This document shows positions 27,865 through 37,474 of a DNA stretch of 64,000 nt, piece after piece. The notes beneath the pieces are model-generated. The model had not been told where the DNA came from. It worked only from the letters and a program-made list of their open reading frames with translations, and ran no database searches. The DNA is taken from NCBI GenBank assembly GCA_030562215.1, contig JAUPFL010000002.1:310001-374000 (forward strand), read 5' to 3'. Source of the stretch: Peribacillus frigoritolerans. GTDB taxonomy: Bacteria; Bacillota; Bacilli; Bacillales; DSM-1321. Every line of letters begins with the position of its first letter. Position 1 is the stretch's first letter. Both the position numbers and the translations under genes were made by a program.

Positions 27865-28746
27865 ATGAGATACAGTCCCATCATCCAAAAAACGATTGAA
27901 TATATAGAGAATAGCTTACAAGATGAATTGTCCTTGGAGAACATCGCTCGTTTCGCAGGTTTTTCGAAGTTTCATTATCATCGTATTTTTCACAAGGAGG
28001 TTGGCGTGACCGTATCAGAATATATTCGATATCGAAGGATCGCCAATGCAGCGAACATGCTGCTTTATACGGATGAAAAAATAATCGACATTGCTTTATA
28101 TTACCGCTTTGAAACACAGGAATCCTTTACTCGTTCATTCAAGAAATATTATGACCTGCCGCCAGGGCAATATCGGAAACTCGTAAGTAAATTAACCTTG
28201 CAAAAGGAGGAAATGACGATGAAAAACGAACAATTATTAAAAGGCTGGAATTTAAGCGGGAGTCATCCATTCAATTATAAAATGGGAATTGACCGGGAGA
28301 CTTTCCATAAAGGCCAGGCATCAGGATTCCTGAAATCCGTCACTGCGGAATCCAAGGAGGAATTTGCAACGATGATGCAGCAATTCAAGGCGGAAAATTA
28401 CCTTGGTAAAAGAATGAAACTGTCGGGTTTTTTAAAATCAAAAGATGTTGATGGATTTTGTGGTTTATGGATGAGGGTGGATAATGCCCTTCATGATGTT
28501 TTGCAATTCGACAATATGGGGAATCGGCCCATCGTCAACGATACGGAATGGAACCATTATTATATTGTCCTGGATGTTCCCGAAAACAGTGCCATCATTT
28601 CATTCGGGGTCCTTCTTTCAGGGCGTGGCCAAGTATGGATCGATGAACTGGAATTCGAGGAAGTCAGTAACGATACACCAACGACCAATATAGATTACGG
28701 CTGTGACCTTTTGGATGGACCGGCAAATCTATCTTTTGAAGAATAA
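27865..28746 (+). CDS. AraC-family regulator with C-terminal ligand domain
   Basis: 293 residues. The first 105 residues are the AraC double helix-turn-helix (LENIARFAGFSKFHYHRIFHKEVGVTVSEYIRYRR, then IIDIALYYRFETQESFTRSFKKYYDLPPGQYRK). The HTH is N-terminal, as in SoxS/Rob/MarA-like proteins. The remaining domain (FNYKMGIDRETFHKGQASGFLKSV to VWIDELEFEEV) looks beta-rich, a ligand-binding type of unknown specificity; it is not the usual GyrI/effector fold. It sits between the citrate kinase/regulator pair and the citrate carrier. Intact. Confidence 0.82.
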   Translation: MRYSPIIQKTIEYIENSLQDELSLENIARFAGFSKFHYHRIFHKEVGVTVSEYIRYRRIANAANMLLYTDEKIIDIALYYRFETQESFTRSFKKYYDLPPGQYRKLVSKLTLQKEEMTMKNEQLLKGWNLSGSHPFNYKMGIDRETFHKGQASGFLKSVTAESKEEFATMMQQFKAENYLGKRMKLSGFLKSKDVDGFCGLWMRVDNALHDVLQFDNMGNRPIVNDTEWNHYYIVLDVPENSAIISFGVLLSGRGQVWIDELEFEEVSNDTPTTNIDYGCDLLDGPANLSFEE

Positions 28747-28928
28747 ATGCGCAGCAGCATGCCTTTGCCAGCATTGAAAATATAGTCAAAGTTTTCTTAA
28801 TAATCATAACCATTTCCTTAAGGAACCCGCCATTCAACCCGGGGAGTGGCGTTCGGTTCTGCCTCGAAGAATCGCTTCCGTGAACACAATGAACACAATT
28901 AACAAAATAGTTTTAAAACACAATAAAT

Positions 28929-28942
28929 TGAGAACGCTTACA
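28929..28942 (+). promoter_or_regulatory. cre (CcpA) site before citrate carrier 2
   Basis: TGAGAACGCTTACA fits TGWNANCGNTNWCA at all positions, about 55 bases ahead of the carrier start. A second partial site, TGAAGCGGTTTCA, follows at 28945-28957. Both support glucose repression. Confidence 0.65.
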
Positions 28943-28996
28943 AATGAAGCGGTTTCATATACACTTTATCTTATTAGAAGATAAGGAGTGATAGAT

Positions 28997-30287
28997 ATGC
29001 TCGCTTTATTAGGATACTTGATGATACTAGTGTTTATGATTTTAATTATGACAGGGCGACTTTCAGCCATGATAGCTTTGATTGCAGTACCAAGTGCTTT
29101 TGCACTTATTGGCGGGTTTGGAGGTAAAATGGGTGAGATGGCGCTGGAAGGGATCAAAGACGTTGCGCCAACGGGAATCATGATTTTATTTGCAATCCTT
29201 TTCTTTGGAATTTTGATTGATGCTGGGGTTTTTGACCCGATCATCAATACGATACTTAAGGTTGTAAAAGGAGATCCAGTGAAAATTGCCATCGGCACGG
29301 CAGTCCTGGCTTTGCTGATTTCCTTGGATGGAGATGGTACAACCACATATATGATTACGATTTCAGCCATGCTTCCGCTATATAAACGGATTGGAATGAG
29401 ACCGCTTGTATTGGCCGGTATTGCCGTTTCGTCATCTGGAGTCATGAACCTTCTTCCTTGGGGAGGTCCTACAGCACGGGTGATGACCGCTTTAAAACTT
29501 GAAATGTCCGATGTTTTCACACCCGTCATTCCAGCGATGATCGGCGGAGTCCTATTCGTCCTTTTCATGGCATATTGCCTGGGCAAAAAGAAAGAAAAAG
29601 AATCGGGATCATAGAAGTCGATTATCGTGTTATGGCACAGCAGGCGGCTGCAACGGAAGATGCTTATCTTAAGCGCCCTAAATTGATAATATTCAATTAT
29701 GCATTGACTCTTACACTGCTGGTTGCGCTGATTATGGAACTTATGCCTTCAGCAGTCCTGTTCATGGTAGGTTTCGCGATTGCGATTACGGTTAATTATC
29801 CGAAACTCAGTGATCAAAAAGAGCGTGTGGCAAACTATGCGGACAATGCTTTATCAGTAATTTCGATGATTTTTGCAGCGGGTGTCTTCACTGGCATCCT
29901 TGCCGGTACGGAAATGGTCGATGCCATGGCAAACTCTTTGATTCAACATATTCCAGATCAAATGGGCGCACATTTTGCTGTCATCACAGCCATCATCTCA
30001 GCACCTTTTACGTTCTTCATGTCTAATGATGCATTTTATTATGGTGTGCTCCCATTACTTGCTAAAGCGGGAGCTGCTTATGGAATCGATCCTGCCATGA
30101 TCGGCAGAGCTTCACTATTAGGGCTTCCTGTCCATCTATTAAGCCCGCTTGTTCCATCTACCTATCTATTGGTTGGAATGGTAGGGAAGATTTCGGTGCA
30201 TTGCAGCGCACTTTCCTGAAATGGGCATGCGGATCGACGCTTGTCATGATAGTGGTATGTGTCCTATTGGGAATCATCCCGCTATAA
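28997..30287 (+). CDS. citM: CitMHS-family citrate transporter, two frameshifts (copy 2)
   Basis: About 430 residues after repair, the size of B. subtilis CitM (433). Landmarks: EGIKDVAPTGIMILFAILFFGILID, SLDGDGTTTYMITISAMLPLY, MNLLPWGGPTARVM, SAPFTFFMSNDAFYYGVLPL and GRASLLGLPVHLLSPL. Its NLLPWGGPTA resembles CitM more closely than copy 1. Breaks are at 29585-29589 (five A; LGKKERKRIGIIEVDY) and near 30187 (two A; VGKDFGALQRTF). ATG 28997 has AAGGAG 8 bases upstream. Imports Mg2+-citrate by family precedent; presumably induced by the kinase/regulator pair upstream. Confidence 0.88.
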
Positions 30288-30294
30288 AGCTCTT

Positions 30295-30333
30295 AAGAGT
30301 CCCGTTCGTCATGATGCGAGCGGGACTCTTTTC
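30295..30333 (+). terminator. terminator after citrate carrier 2
   Basis: AAGAGTCCCGTTC / GAGCGGGACTCTT followed by TTTT. Confidence 0.88.
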
Positions 30334-30685
30334 TGTCTGCATCAAGCGCTGAATAAATCTGGAAAAGTGAGATACATTATGTTTGTCTTCTCTTTCGCGA
30401 CAAAGTTAGCTTTTTCTTTTATTGAATGGGGAATGTACGTACCTTAAGATTAATAGAAGGAACTGGTATCAGATAATCTTTTAAACACACAAAAAAACCT
30501 TGTAAACAGTAATCATGACGTTTTATAATGAAAGACAGTCAAGACTAGAGAGTTTTTAAAGTATAAATCGTAACCATTTTGATTTGTTTGGCAAAAAGGG
30601 CTGAAAATATTAGGAATTGCTTGAAGATAGGGGATTTGTGCAATAAATCGAGAGTTGGGTTCATTTACTTGAAATTTTGGGCTAT
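30334..30685. other. intergenic region, no gene seen
   Basis: About 350 A+T-rich bases between the citrate terminator and the repeat array. The small ORF at 30259-30447 lies partly over the terminator and has no ribosome binding site. Confidence 0.5.
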
Positions 30686-30862
30686 TGCACGAGATTTAGA
30701 GCTGTTACTCACGAGTTTGGAGCAAAACTTGTGAGCCTGGAGCGAAAACTCGTGAAATCGGAACAAATACTCGTGAGTTTAGCACATTTATCGTGAATTT
30801 GGAGTAAATACTCGTGAATTTGGGACAAATACTCGTGAGTTTGGCACATTTACTCGTGAATA
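30686..30862. repeat. tandem array, 20-22-bp period, about nine units (ACTCGTGA core)
   Basis: The GA of the core GTGA (or CGAG) recurs at 30691, 30713, 30733, 30754, 30775, 30795, 30816, 30837 and 30858, intervals of 20-22 bp. Units read roughly ACTCGTGAGTTTGGCACATT with small changes. Its core is the reverse complement of the array at 18.4 kb. It sits about 160 bases upstream of the metal transporter operon and is non-coding. Confidence 0.9.
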
Positions 30863-31023
30863 CGTGTTTACTCTCGAGGATCCGTACATAGTTTGATTTC
30901 GGATAAGCATTCGGCAATGTGTTACGTGGTTTGTCATGATGGTAAAGCTGCCATCTAAATCGTAATCAATACGATTTTACGGCAGCCAATTAAAAATAGT
31001 TGGGGTAATGGAGGAAATATATC

Positions 31024-32551
31024 GTGTTCAGAAAATGTAAATCGATTTTTATCGTATGTTTATCATTCTTTCTTTTGGCTGCTTGTTCCACCGAGTCTGC
31101 GAAAGATCAAGTGGGAGGAAGAAGGAAGTGAACTTGCTTTTTAATTTTGCGACAAGCTCGCTTGATCCGAATGTTGATACTAGTTATGTGTCACTAAGGG
31201 CTGGGATCACTGAGACATTGGTGCATCTCAATGATGAGGATTTGACGATTGAACCTTGGCTGGCGAAAAGCTGGGATAGTAAGGATGGTCAATTATGGAA
31301 CTTCGAGTTAAGGGAGGGTGTGACGTTTCAGAATGGAAGGCCGATGGATGGCAAAGCGGTCAAGGCTTCCTTGGAGAGGGCGATGAAAGATAGCCCCGCG
31401 ATCAAGAATGCTTTGCGCATTGAGTCGATTGAGGCGGACGGGAATGCGCTGACCATTAAGACGGAGGTTCCTTTTCCTGAGTTTCCTTCTGAATTGGTCC
31501 ATCCAAATACTTCAATTATTGACGTGAAGGAAAGTGACTATATAAACAAGCCAATAGGAACCGGGCCATTTGCCGTTTCGAAATTCATACCAGGTACGGC
31601 TGTTGATTTAATACGGTATGAGTCTTACTGGGATGGAGCTGCAAAGCTTGAGGGAGCCAGGTTTTCGTTTAATGAAGATGCCAATGCACGGTCTCTTGCC
31701 CTTGAATCGGGAGACGCCGATATTGTTTTCCGTCCAGAAGTAGAAAGCCTGGAGAATTTAAAGGCGATGGATGGTGTGAAGGTTGAATCGACATCGACTT
31801 TCCGCGTACATCAAATGACGATGAATTTGGAACGTAAAGCATTGCAGGACATACACGTCCGAAAGGCGATAGATGCCTTGATCGACCGTTCATCCATAGC
31901 GGAAACGATTTTACATGGTCATGCAGAAGTGGCAACAGGGCCATTCCCATCAACTTTCTCTTTTGCTCCGGATTATCCGAAAAAGCGAGTGGAATGGAAG
32001 CGGCTAAGGGGTTTCTTGATCAGGCGGGATATAAGAAAGTGAATGGTGTCATGCAAAAGGACGGCAAACCGTTAAAGTTTACACTTCTTACATACAGTTC
32101 ACGTGCAGACCTGCCGTTAATCGCCCAAGTTTTTCAATCGGATGCAGGCCAGTTGGGGATTGATGTGAAAATCAAGCAAATAGAAATCCCTGAAGAGTAT
32201 ATGGCAGCAAATCGCGATTGGGATTTAACGACCTACAGCAATTTAACGGCTCCGCGCGGGGATGCCGGTTATTATTTAAATGCTACTTATCATCCAAAGG
32301 GAGCCTTGAACTTCAGTGGGGCCGATGATGATCACCTGACGTCACTGATTGATAAGCTGAACGTAACGGTCGGACAGGAGAAGCGCTCGGATATAGCTGA
32401 GGATATTGCGATGTATGTGGATGAAAAGGTGTATAATTCATTCATTTTACATCCGAATACACTTGTTGCTTATGATGCCGATAAAGTTAAAAACTGGATC
32501 ACTTCGAGAAGCGAATACTACATGCTGACGAATGAATTGGATGTGAAGTGA
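31024..32551 (+). CDS. nikA: NikA/CntA-type solute-binding lipoprotein, two frameshifts
   Basis: About 509 residues after repair. ABC importer binding protein of the oligopeptide/nickel family (SBP_bac_5): lipoprotein signal peptide ending FFLLAACSTES, then VNLLFNFATSSLDPNVDTSYV, WNFELREGVTFQNGRPM and GTGPFAVSKF. Breaks are near 31118 (three G; QVGRKKEVNLLF) and 31981-31985 (five A; PKKASGMEAAKG). GTG 31024 has GGAGG 9 bases upstream. First gene of a five-gene importer. Ligand could be Ni(II)-histidine or a metallophore complex; not decided here. Confidence 0.8.
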
Positions 32552-33504
32552 ATGTTTCGCATCTTAGTCCGCCGATTCATTGAGGTCGTGATTTTTGTCC
32601 TTGTGATTACATTCATCTCTTTCCTTTTTGTTCGGCTTGCTCCAGGCGACCCGGTCCTCTCGATACTTCAAGTGGATGATGTGTCGATCACAAACGAGCA
32701 AGTCAATGAGCTCCGTGAAGAATTGGGGTTCAATGATCCGCTGTTAGTGCAGTATGGCGATTGGTTTGCGGACTTTATCCGATTGGATTTCGGGCATTCC
32801 TATCTGACGAATCAGCCTGTGATGGAAATGATCATGAGCGGGCTGCCTGCCACACTTGAGCTGGCGGTTGGCGCATTGCTTGTGATGCTAGTTATAGCCA
32901 TTCCATTAGGTTCGCTAGCTGCCTTGTACAGGGGAAGCTGGATTGATCAATTCAGCCGTGCCGTTTCTTTATTGGGGGCAGCCATTCCTAGCTTTTGGCT
33001 TGGGCTGCTCTTGATAGATTTATTTGCGGTGCGATGGGGAGCCCTTCCAACGATGGGCAGGGACGGATTTCGTTCTTTGATTCTGCCGTCGGTCACGCTG
33101 GGGCTGGCCATCACAAGTGTGTACGTCCGTTTGCTGCGTTCGAGTTTGATAGATTCCCTAAGTCATGATTTCATCAGGGCTGCCCGATCAAGGGGATTTC
33201 AGAGATGCGGATATTCTTTGCACATGCATTTCGTTATAGCTTGCCCCCGGTCATTACCGTATTCGGTGTCAGCCTTGGAAGCTTGATCGGCGGTGTAGTC
33301 GTGATCGAAGTGATTTTTGCCTATCCAGGGATAGGTAAGATGGTCGTGGACTCGATCCGGTCCCGGGATTATCCAGTTATCCAAGGGTACCTTTTGGTCA
33401 TGGCCATCATTGTATTCATGGTTAATAGTGCCGTGGATTTATCTTATCGCTATTTAAATCCGGAGCTAAGACTGAAGGAAAGGAAGCATGGAAAATGGAG
33501 TTAG
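32552..33504 (+). CDS. nikB: NikB/CntB-type permease, frameshifted
   Basis: About 317 residues after repair. Binding-protein-dependent permease with the early motif FLFVRLAPGDPV, a FWLGLLLIDLF segment and the EAA loop RAARSRGFSEMRIFFAHAFR-type (EAA---G motif near residue 220). A run of three T near 33199 is one short, giving GFSEMRIFF. Adjacent to nikA (stop and start share bases) and overlapping nikC by 10 bases. Forms the membrane channel with NikC. Confidence 0.85.
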
Positions 33505-34334
33505 CTATCAAAGAAAAATCCAAAAGGCGCTGGAGAATGACCGTCCTATTTACGGTGATGGCTACAGTGCTTGCCGTTGCGGCTTACACCTTTCTTATTC
33601 TGAAACATGATCCATCCCTGGTCAATCTGGGAGAAAGGCTATGGCCGGCGAGCATGGAACATCCGTTAGGGACGGATCATCTTGGGCGTGATGTATTGAC
33701 GCGTCTTCTGCTTGGCGCACAGCAGACGGTTGGCTACGGCCTCTTATCCCTGTTGGCCGCTGTTATCATCGGCGTCCCATTCGGTGTGATTGCCGGTTTT
33801 AAAGGAGGTCTGATCGATCGGATCTTCATGCGCATTGCAGACGCTTTTCTTGCATTCCCCGATACGATCGTTGCCATTGTGCTTAGTGGCCTATTAGGTC
33901 CAGGAATCGAGAATCTCCTGTTGGCGATCGTTCTGGTGAAATGGGTGAATTATGCCCGTCTTGTGCGAAGTACGGTGATCACGGAACGTCAGAAGGATTA
34001 TGTCACAGCTGCTAAAATCAATGGATTAAGTTCATTTGGGATCATGTGGAAGCATCTATTTCCGCACCTGATCGGGAACGTGCTTGTCCTTTCTAGCCTT
34101 GATTTAGGAAAAATCATTTTGCTCATATCTTCCTTATCATATATCGGGCTCGGGGCGCAGCCGCCGGCACCGGAGTGGGGAGCCATGCTGAATGATGCCC
34201 GTCCATACTTTCAATCCAATATGTTGCTGATGATTTACCCTGGGCTCGCCATCGTTTTTGTCGTCCTTCTATCCAACATACTCGGTGATTATTTACGCGA
34301 TGCATTCGATGTGAAAAAGGAGGTGGGATCATGA
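33495..34334 (+). CDS. nikC: NikC/CntC-type permease
   Basis: 279 residues, intact. N-terminal helix after a basic start (KSKRRWRMTVLFTVMATVLAV), then HPLGTDHLGRDVLTRLLLGAQQT and the EAA loop VTAAKINGLSSFGIMWKHLFPHL near residue 180. These are hallmarks of the second permease of nickel/dipeptide importers. Overlaps nikB and nikD starts, so a translationally coupled operon. Confidence 0.88.
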   Translation: MELAIKEKSKRRWRMTVLFTVMATVLAVAAYTFLILKHDPSLVNLGERLWPASMEHPLGTDHLGRDVLTRLLLGAQQTVGYGLLSLLAAVIIGVPFGVIAGFKGGLIDRIFMRIADAFLAFPDTIVAIVLSGLLGPGIENLLLAIVLVKWVNYARLVRSTVITERQKDYVTAAKINGLSSFGIMWKHLFPHLIGNVLVLSSLDLGKIILLISSLSYIGLGAQPPAPEWGAMLNDARPYFQSNMLLMIYPGLAIVFVVLLSNILGDYLRDAFDVKKEVGS

Positions 34335-35128
34335 GCATTTTATCCGTTAGGCAGCTGCATATCATGGGAAAGCAAAATCATATCGTCAAGGATCTTTCAT
34401 TAGATGTGCAGGAAGGTGAGTGGTTCGCACTTGTCGGACAAAGCGGGAGCGGCAAAAGCATGACGGCCATGGCAATATGCCAACTGCTTGCACCCAATCT
34501 CCAAGCGAAGGGGGAAATATGGTACGGGGAAAAGAATCTTTTAACGCTATCTTCCTCTGAAATCAGGAAGATTCGCGGAAAGCGCCTTGCTTATATTTTT
34601 CAAGATTACCAGGGTTCATTCACACCGTTCCTTACCATCGGTCAGCATTTCGACGAATATCAACGGACACATTTGAACCTGTCCAAAAAGGCAAGGCGGC
34701 AGCAAGCGGTCAATGCGCTCATTTCGGTGGGCCTGAATGAAGATATCTATGGCAGGTACCCTTTTCAATTAAGCGGTGGGCAGCTTCAACGCGTATCCAT
34801 TTCAATAGCCCTTTTACTTGAACCTGATATCTTGATAGCGGATGAACCGACTACAGCCTTGGACAGTGTATCTTCCTTTAAGGTATTGCAACTGTTATCA
34901 AAGCTCCAAAAAGAAACCGGATGTGCCGTCTTGTTCATTACTCATGATTTACGCCATGTCAGGAAGTATGCGGATCGCATTGCGGTCATGAAAGACGGGG
35001 CCATCATTGAGACCGGTGATAAAAATCAGGTTTTGAACCATCCGCAGCATGCTTATACGAAAAAACTGATTCAATCATCGCCATCATTGAGGAGAATTCC
35101 AATTAAGCTTGAAGGAGTGTCAGGGTGA
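34331..35128 (+). CDS. nikD: NikD/CntD-type ABC ATPase
   Basis: 265 residues, intact. Walker A GQSGSGKSM near residue 37, Q-loop FQDYQGSF, signature LSGGQLQRV near residue 150, Walker B ILIADEP, switch His in FITHDLRHV. One of two ATPases of the importer; its C-terminal HAYTKKLIQSSPSL is typical of oligopeptide/nickel-type ATPases. Four-base overlap with nikC. Confidence 0.9.
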   Translation: MSILSVRQLHIMGKQNHIVKDLSLDVQEGEWFALVGQSGSGKSMTAMAICQLLAPNLQAKGEIWYGEKNLLTLSSSEIRKIRGKRLAYIFQDYQGSFTPFLTIGQHFDEYQRTHLNLSKKARRQQAVNALISVGLNEDIYGRYPFQLSGGQLQRVSISIALLLEPDILIADEPTTALDSVSSFKVLQLLSKLQKETGCAVLFITHDLRHVRKYADRIAVMKDGAIIETGDKNQVLNHPQHAYTKKLIQSSPSLRRIPIKLEGVSG

Positions 35129-35890
35129 GTTTATTAGAAGTACGAAATGTCCATAAAACCTATGATAACGGAGTGGAAATACTAAAGGGCGTGAATTTCA
35201 GCATTGAAAGGAAGGAATGCCTCGGGTTAGTGGGGGAGAGCGGCTGCGGAAAAAGCACACTGGCAAGACTCATCCTTCAGATTGAATCCTTTGACAAGGG
35301 CAGCATCTTATTTGAAGGAACCGCGCTGCAAAACAAAAGCGAACGCAGTTTAAAACCTTATCGCAAGAACATCCAGGCCGTTTTGCAAAATCCTGCATCT
35401 GCCTTGAATCCAAAACTAAGGATTAAAGATTCACTAATGGATCCATATCTTCAATTTGGCAGCCAGGTCAATATGAAATATTTTACGTATACAAGTGAAG
35501 CGAACTTTATCGGTCAGCTCCTGGAAAGCGTGGAGCTTCCAAAGAGTTTTGCTGAACGTTACCCGCATGAGCTAAGCGGAGGACAAAAACAGCGGGTGAC
35601 CATTGCACGCGCGATCAGCATTGAACCGGCCCTTATAATATTGGATGAACCGGCTTCAAGCCTGGACGTCCTTTCTCAAGCGGCGGTGCTGAAATTGTTA
35701 GGCGGGCTGCGGGAGACTTTGGACATTTCCTACCTTTTTCATTTCTCATGATCTATCGGCAGTACAGGAGATGAGCCAACGGATCATGGTGATGAAGGGA
35801 GGTGTTATTGTGGATTCTTTCGAAAACGAACAGCTTTTTTGCAGCGATCGCCATTCATACACAAAAGAACTGATTTCGATGTTTGATTGA
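35125..35890 (+). CDS. nikE: NikE/CntF-type ABC ATPase, frameshifted
   Basis: About 254 residues after repair. Walker A GESGCGKST near residue 39, signature LSGGQKQRV, Walker B LIILDEP, and after repair the switch ISHDLSAV. The break is one T too many at 35734-35738 (five where four are needed, SYLFISHDL), one of only two insertions found in the window. GTG start overlaps nikD by 4 bases. Completes a NikABCDE-type importer. Confidence 0.87.
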
Positions 35891-36123
35891 ATTACCCGCC
35901 ACTTATCACCTTACGCTCCTAAGGGCAGTAATCCTGTAGTTCCAACGGTTAGAAGCCTTATGGTTTCCTTCATTAGATAGAGTTCTAGGGAGTCGGGAGA
36001 ACGATTGCCGGATTCCTTCATCATCAATTCAACCATTTAGTACATTTAAATAGGACACCATGGAACGAGTTGCTTCGGCAATTCGTTTTTATTTTGGGAA
36101 AAATGAAATTCCAATAAACTTAC

Positions 36124-36152
36124 TTGACATTATATACTTATTAAAATATAAT
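36124..36152 (+). promoter_or_regulatory. sigma-A promoter of the catDE operon
   Basis: TTGACA (36124-36129), 17-base spacer, TATAAT (36147-36152), both consensus. It drives catD-catE-azoR. The preceding stretch from 35891 (about 230 bases) holds no gene. Confidence 0.88.
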
Positions 36153-36155
36153 CAC

Positions 36156-36168
36156 TTACATAAAGTAA
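36156..36168 (+). promoter_or_regulatory. TTAC-N5-GTAA operator, CatR/YodB type
   Basis: TTACATAAAGTAA lies 4 bases after the -10, spanning the expected transcription start. An inverted repeat TTAC-N5-GTAA is the known site of the DUF24-family redox repressor CatR (YvaP) at B. subtilis catDE. Quinone stress would release the repressor. Confidence 0.75.
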
Positions 36169-36190
36169 CCGACAAAAGGAGAGTTCATAC

Positions 36191-36595
36191 ATGAATAAAA
36201 ATGATGCAGCCCAAGTTTTTTTAAGGGTAATTTTAGGTCTTACTTTTTTCATTCACGGCGTTTCAAAGTTTCAAGGAGGCATAGGAAATACGGCAGGATT
36301 TTTCGATAGCCTTGGCATTCCTGGCTTCCTGGCGTACATCGTTGCAGGAATCGAATTGATCGGAGGACTTGCGGTTATACTGGGTTTGGGAACACGAATC
36401 GTTTCCGTCCTATTTGCGGTCATTATGGCGGGGGCGATTTTCACGGCTAAATTACCTGCTGGTTTTCTAGGAAACGGGCAAGCGGCGGGTTACGAATTGG
36501 ACTTGGCACTGCTTGCCATGTCTGTCTATCTAGCTTGTGCAAACCGCACGGTTCTTTCGTTGGATAACGTGATTTTCAATAAAAAAGGGATGTGA
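36191..36595 (+). CDS. catD: DoxX-family membrane protein CatD
   Basis: 134 residues, four membrane helices. Motif FFIHGVSKFQGGI after TM1, then GTRIVSVLFAVIMAGAIF and GYELDLALLAMSVYLA, as in YfiD/CatD. It precedes catE in B. subtilis and works in resistance to catechol and quinones. The strong promoter and CatR-type operator upstream suggest the same job. Ribosome binding site AAAGGAG. Confidence 0.87.
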   Translation: MNKNDAAQVFLRVILGLTFFIHGVSKFQGGIGNTAGFFDSLGIPGFLAYIVAGIELIGGLAVILGLGTRIVSVLFAVIMAGAIFTAKLPAGFLGNGQAAGYELDLALLAMSVYLACANRTVLSLDNVIFNKKGM

Positions 36596-36599
36596 CAAT

Positions 36600-37444
36600 A
36601 TGGAAAATTTTCATCAAAAACCAATTACTTTTGTTGGCGAAGTCAGTATAAATGTTTTGGATTTGAATAAGGCCATTCTGTTTTATCAAGAAATCATCGG
36701 TCTTCAAGTATTGAAGAAAACGGACCGGCAAGCTGTTTTGACGACAGACGGAAAAACCCCGTTGCTGACACTTGAGCAGCCTAGGGATGTGATTCCGAAA
36801 GAAGGGCGGACGACAGGCTTATATCACTTTGCCCTGTTGCTGCCAAGCCGTGCCGACTTATCGATTTTTTACGCCATTTACTTCAAACGAAATATCCATT
36901 TGGAGCGGCGGATCATGAAGTGAGTGAAGCGCTGTACATTACCGATCCGGATGGAAATGGCATCGAAGTATACTCTGACCGGCCATCAACTGATTGGAAA
37001 TGGGCCGGTGGGGAGGTCGAAATGGGCACGGATCCGTTGGATGGGAATGACCTGCTGAAAGAAAGCGATGGTGAGTGGAGCAAACTGCCTGCAGGTACTT
37101 TAATGGGGCATATACATCTGCATGTAGCGGATTTACGTAAAACAGAGGAGTTTTACATGCAAGGTCTTGGGTTTACCGTCGTGAATCGATATGGAGGAGC
37201 GCTCTTTACTTCAACCGGCGGATATCACCATCACATCGGATTGAACACTTGGAATGGCGTTGGCGCCCCTGCCCCGAAGGAAAATAGTGTAGGGCTAAAC
37301 TGGTATACACTCGTTTTTGCAGATGAAGAAGCGAGAAACAAAGTAACGGAACAACTGAAAGGAATCGGGGCTGCAGTCACGGAAAAAGAACGGTTTTTCG
37401 CCGTAACAGATCCATCAGGCAATGAGATTCATTTAGTCGTCTAA
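36600..37444 (+). CDS. catE: catechol-2,3-dioxygenase CatE, frameshifted
   Basis: About 281 residues after repair. Extradiol dioxygenase made of two VOC modules: EVSINVLDLNKAILFYQEIIGL (module 1) and GHIHLHVADLRKTEEFYMQGLGF (module 2, with metal-ligand His in GHIHLHV), plus YHHHIGLNTWNG and the final Glu region SGNEIHLVV. A run of five T near 36866-36870 is one short; repaired it reads SIFLRHLLQTKYPFGAADHEV. It opens the catechol ring with Fe(II) or Mn(II). Second gene of the operon. Confidence 0.87.
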
Positions 37445-37474
37445 ATTATAAGAGAAAGCAATGGTGAGAGGATA

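Noticed and set aside
28966..29586. 206-codon minus-strand ORF
   Set aside because: Antisense shadow of the citrate carrier; no ribosome binding site, and composition reflects the reverse strand.
30686..30862. CRISPR array or protein-coding repeat
   Set aside because: 20-22 bp units without spacers; minus-strand ORF has stops and no ribosome binding site.
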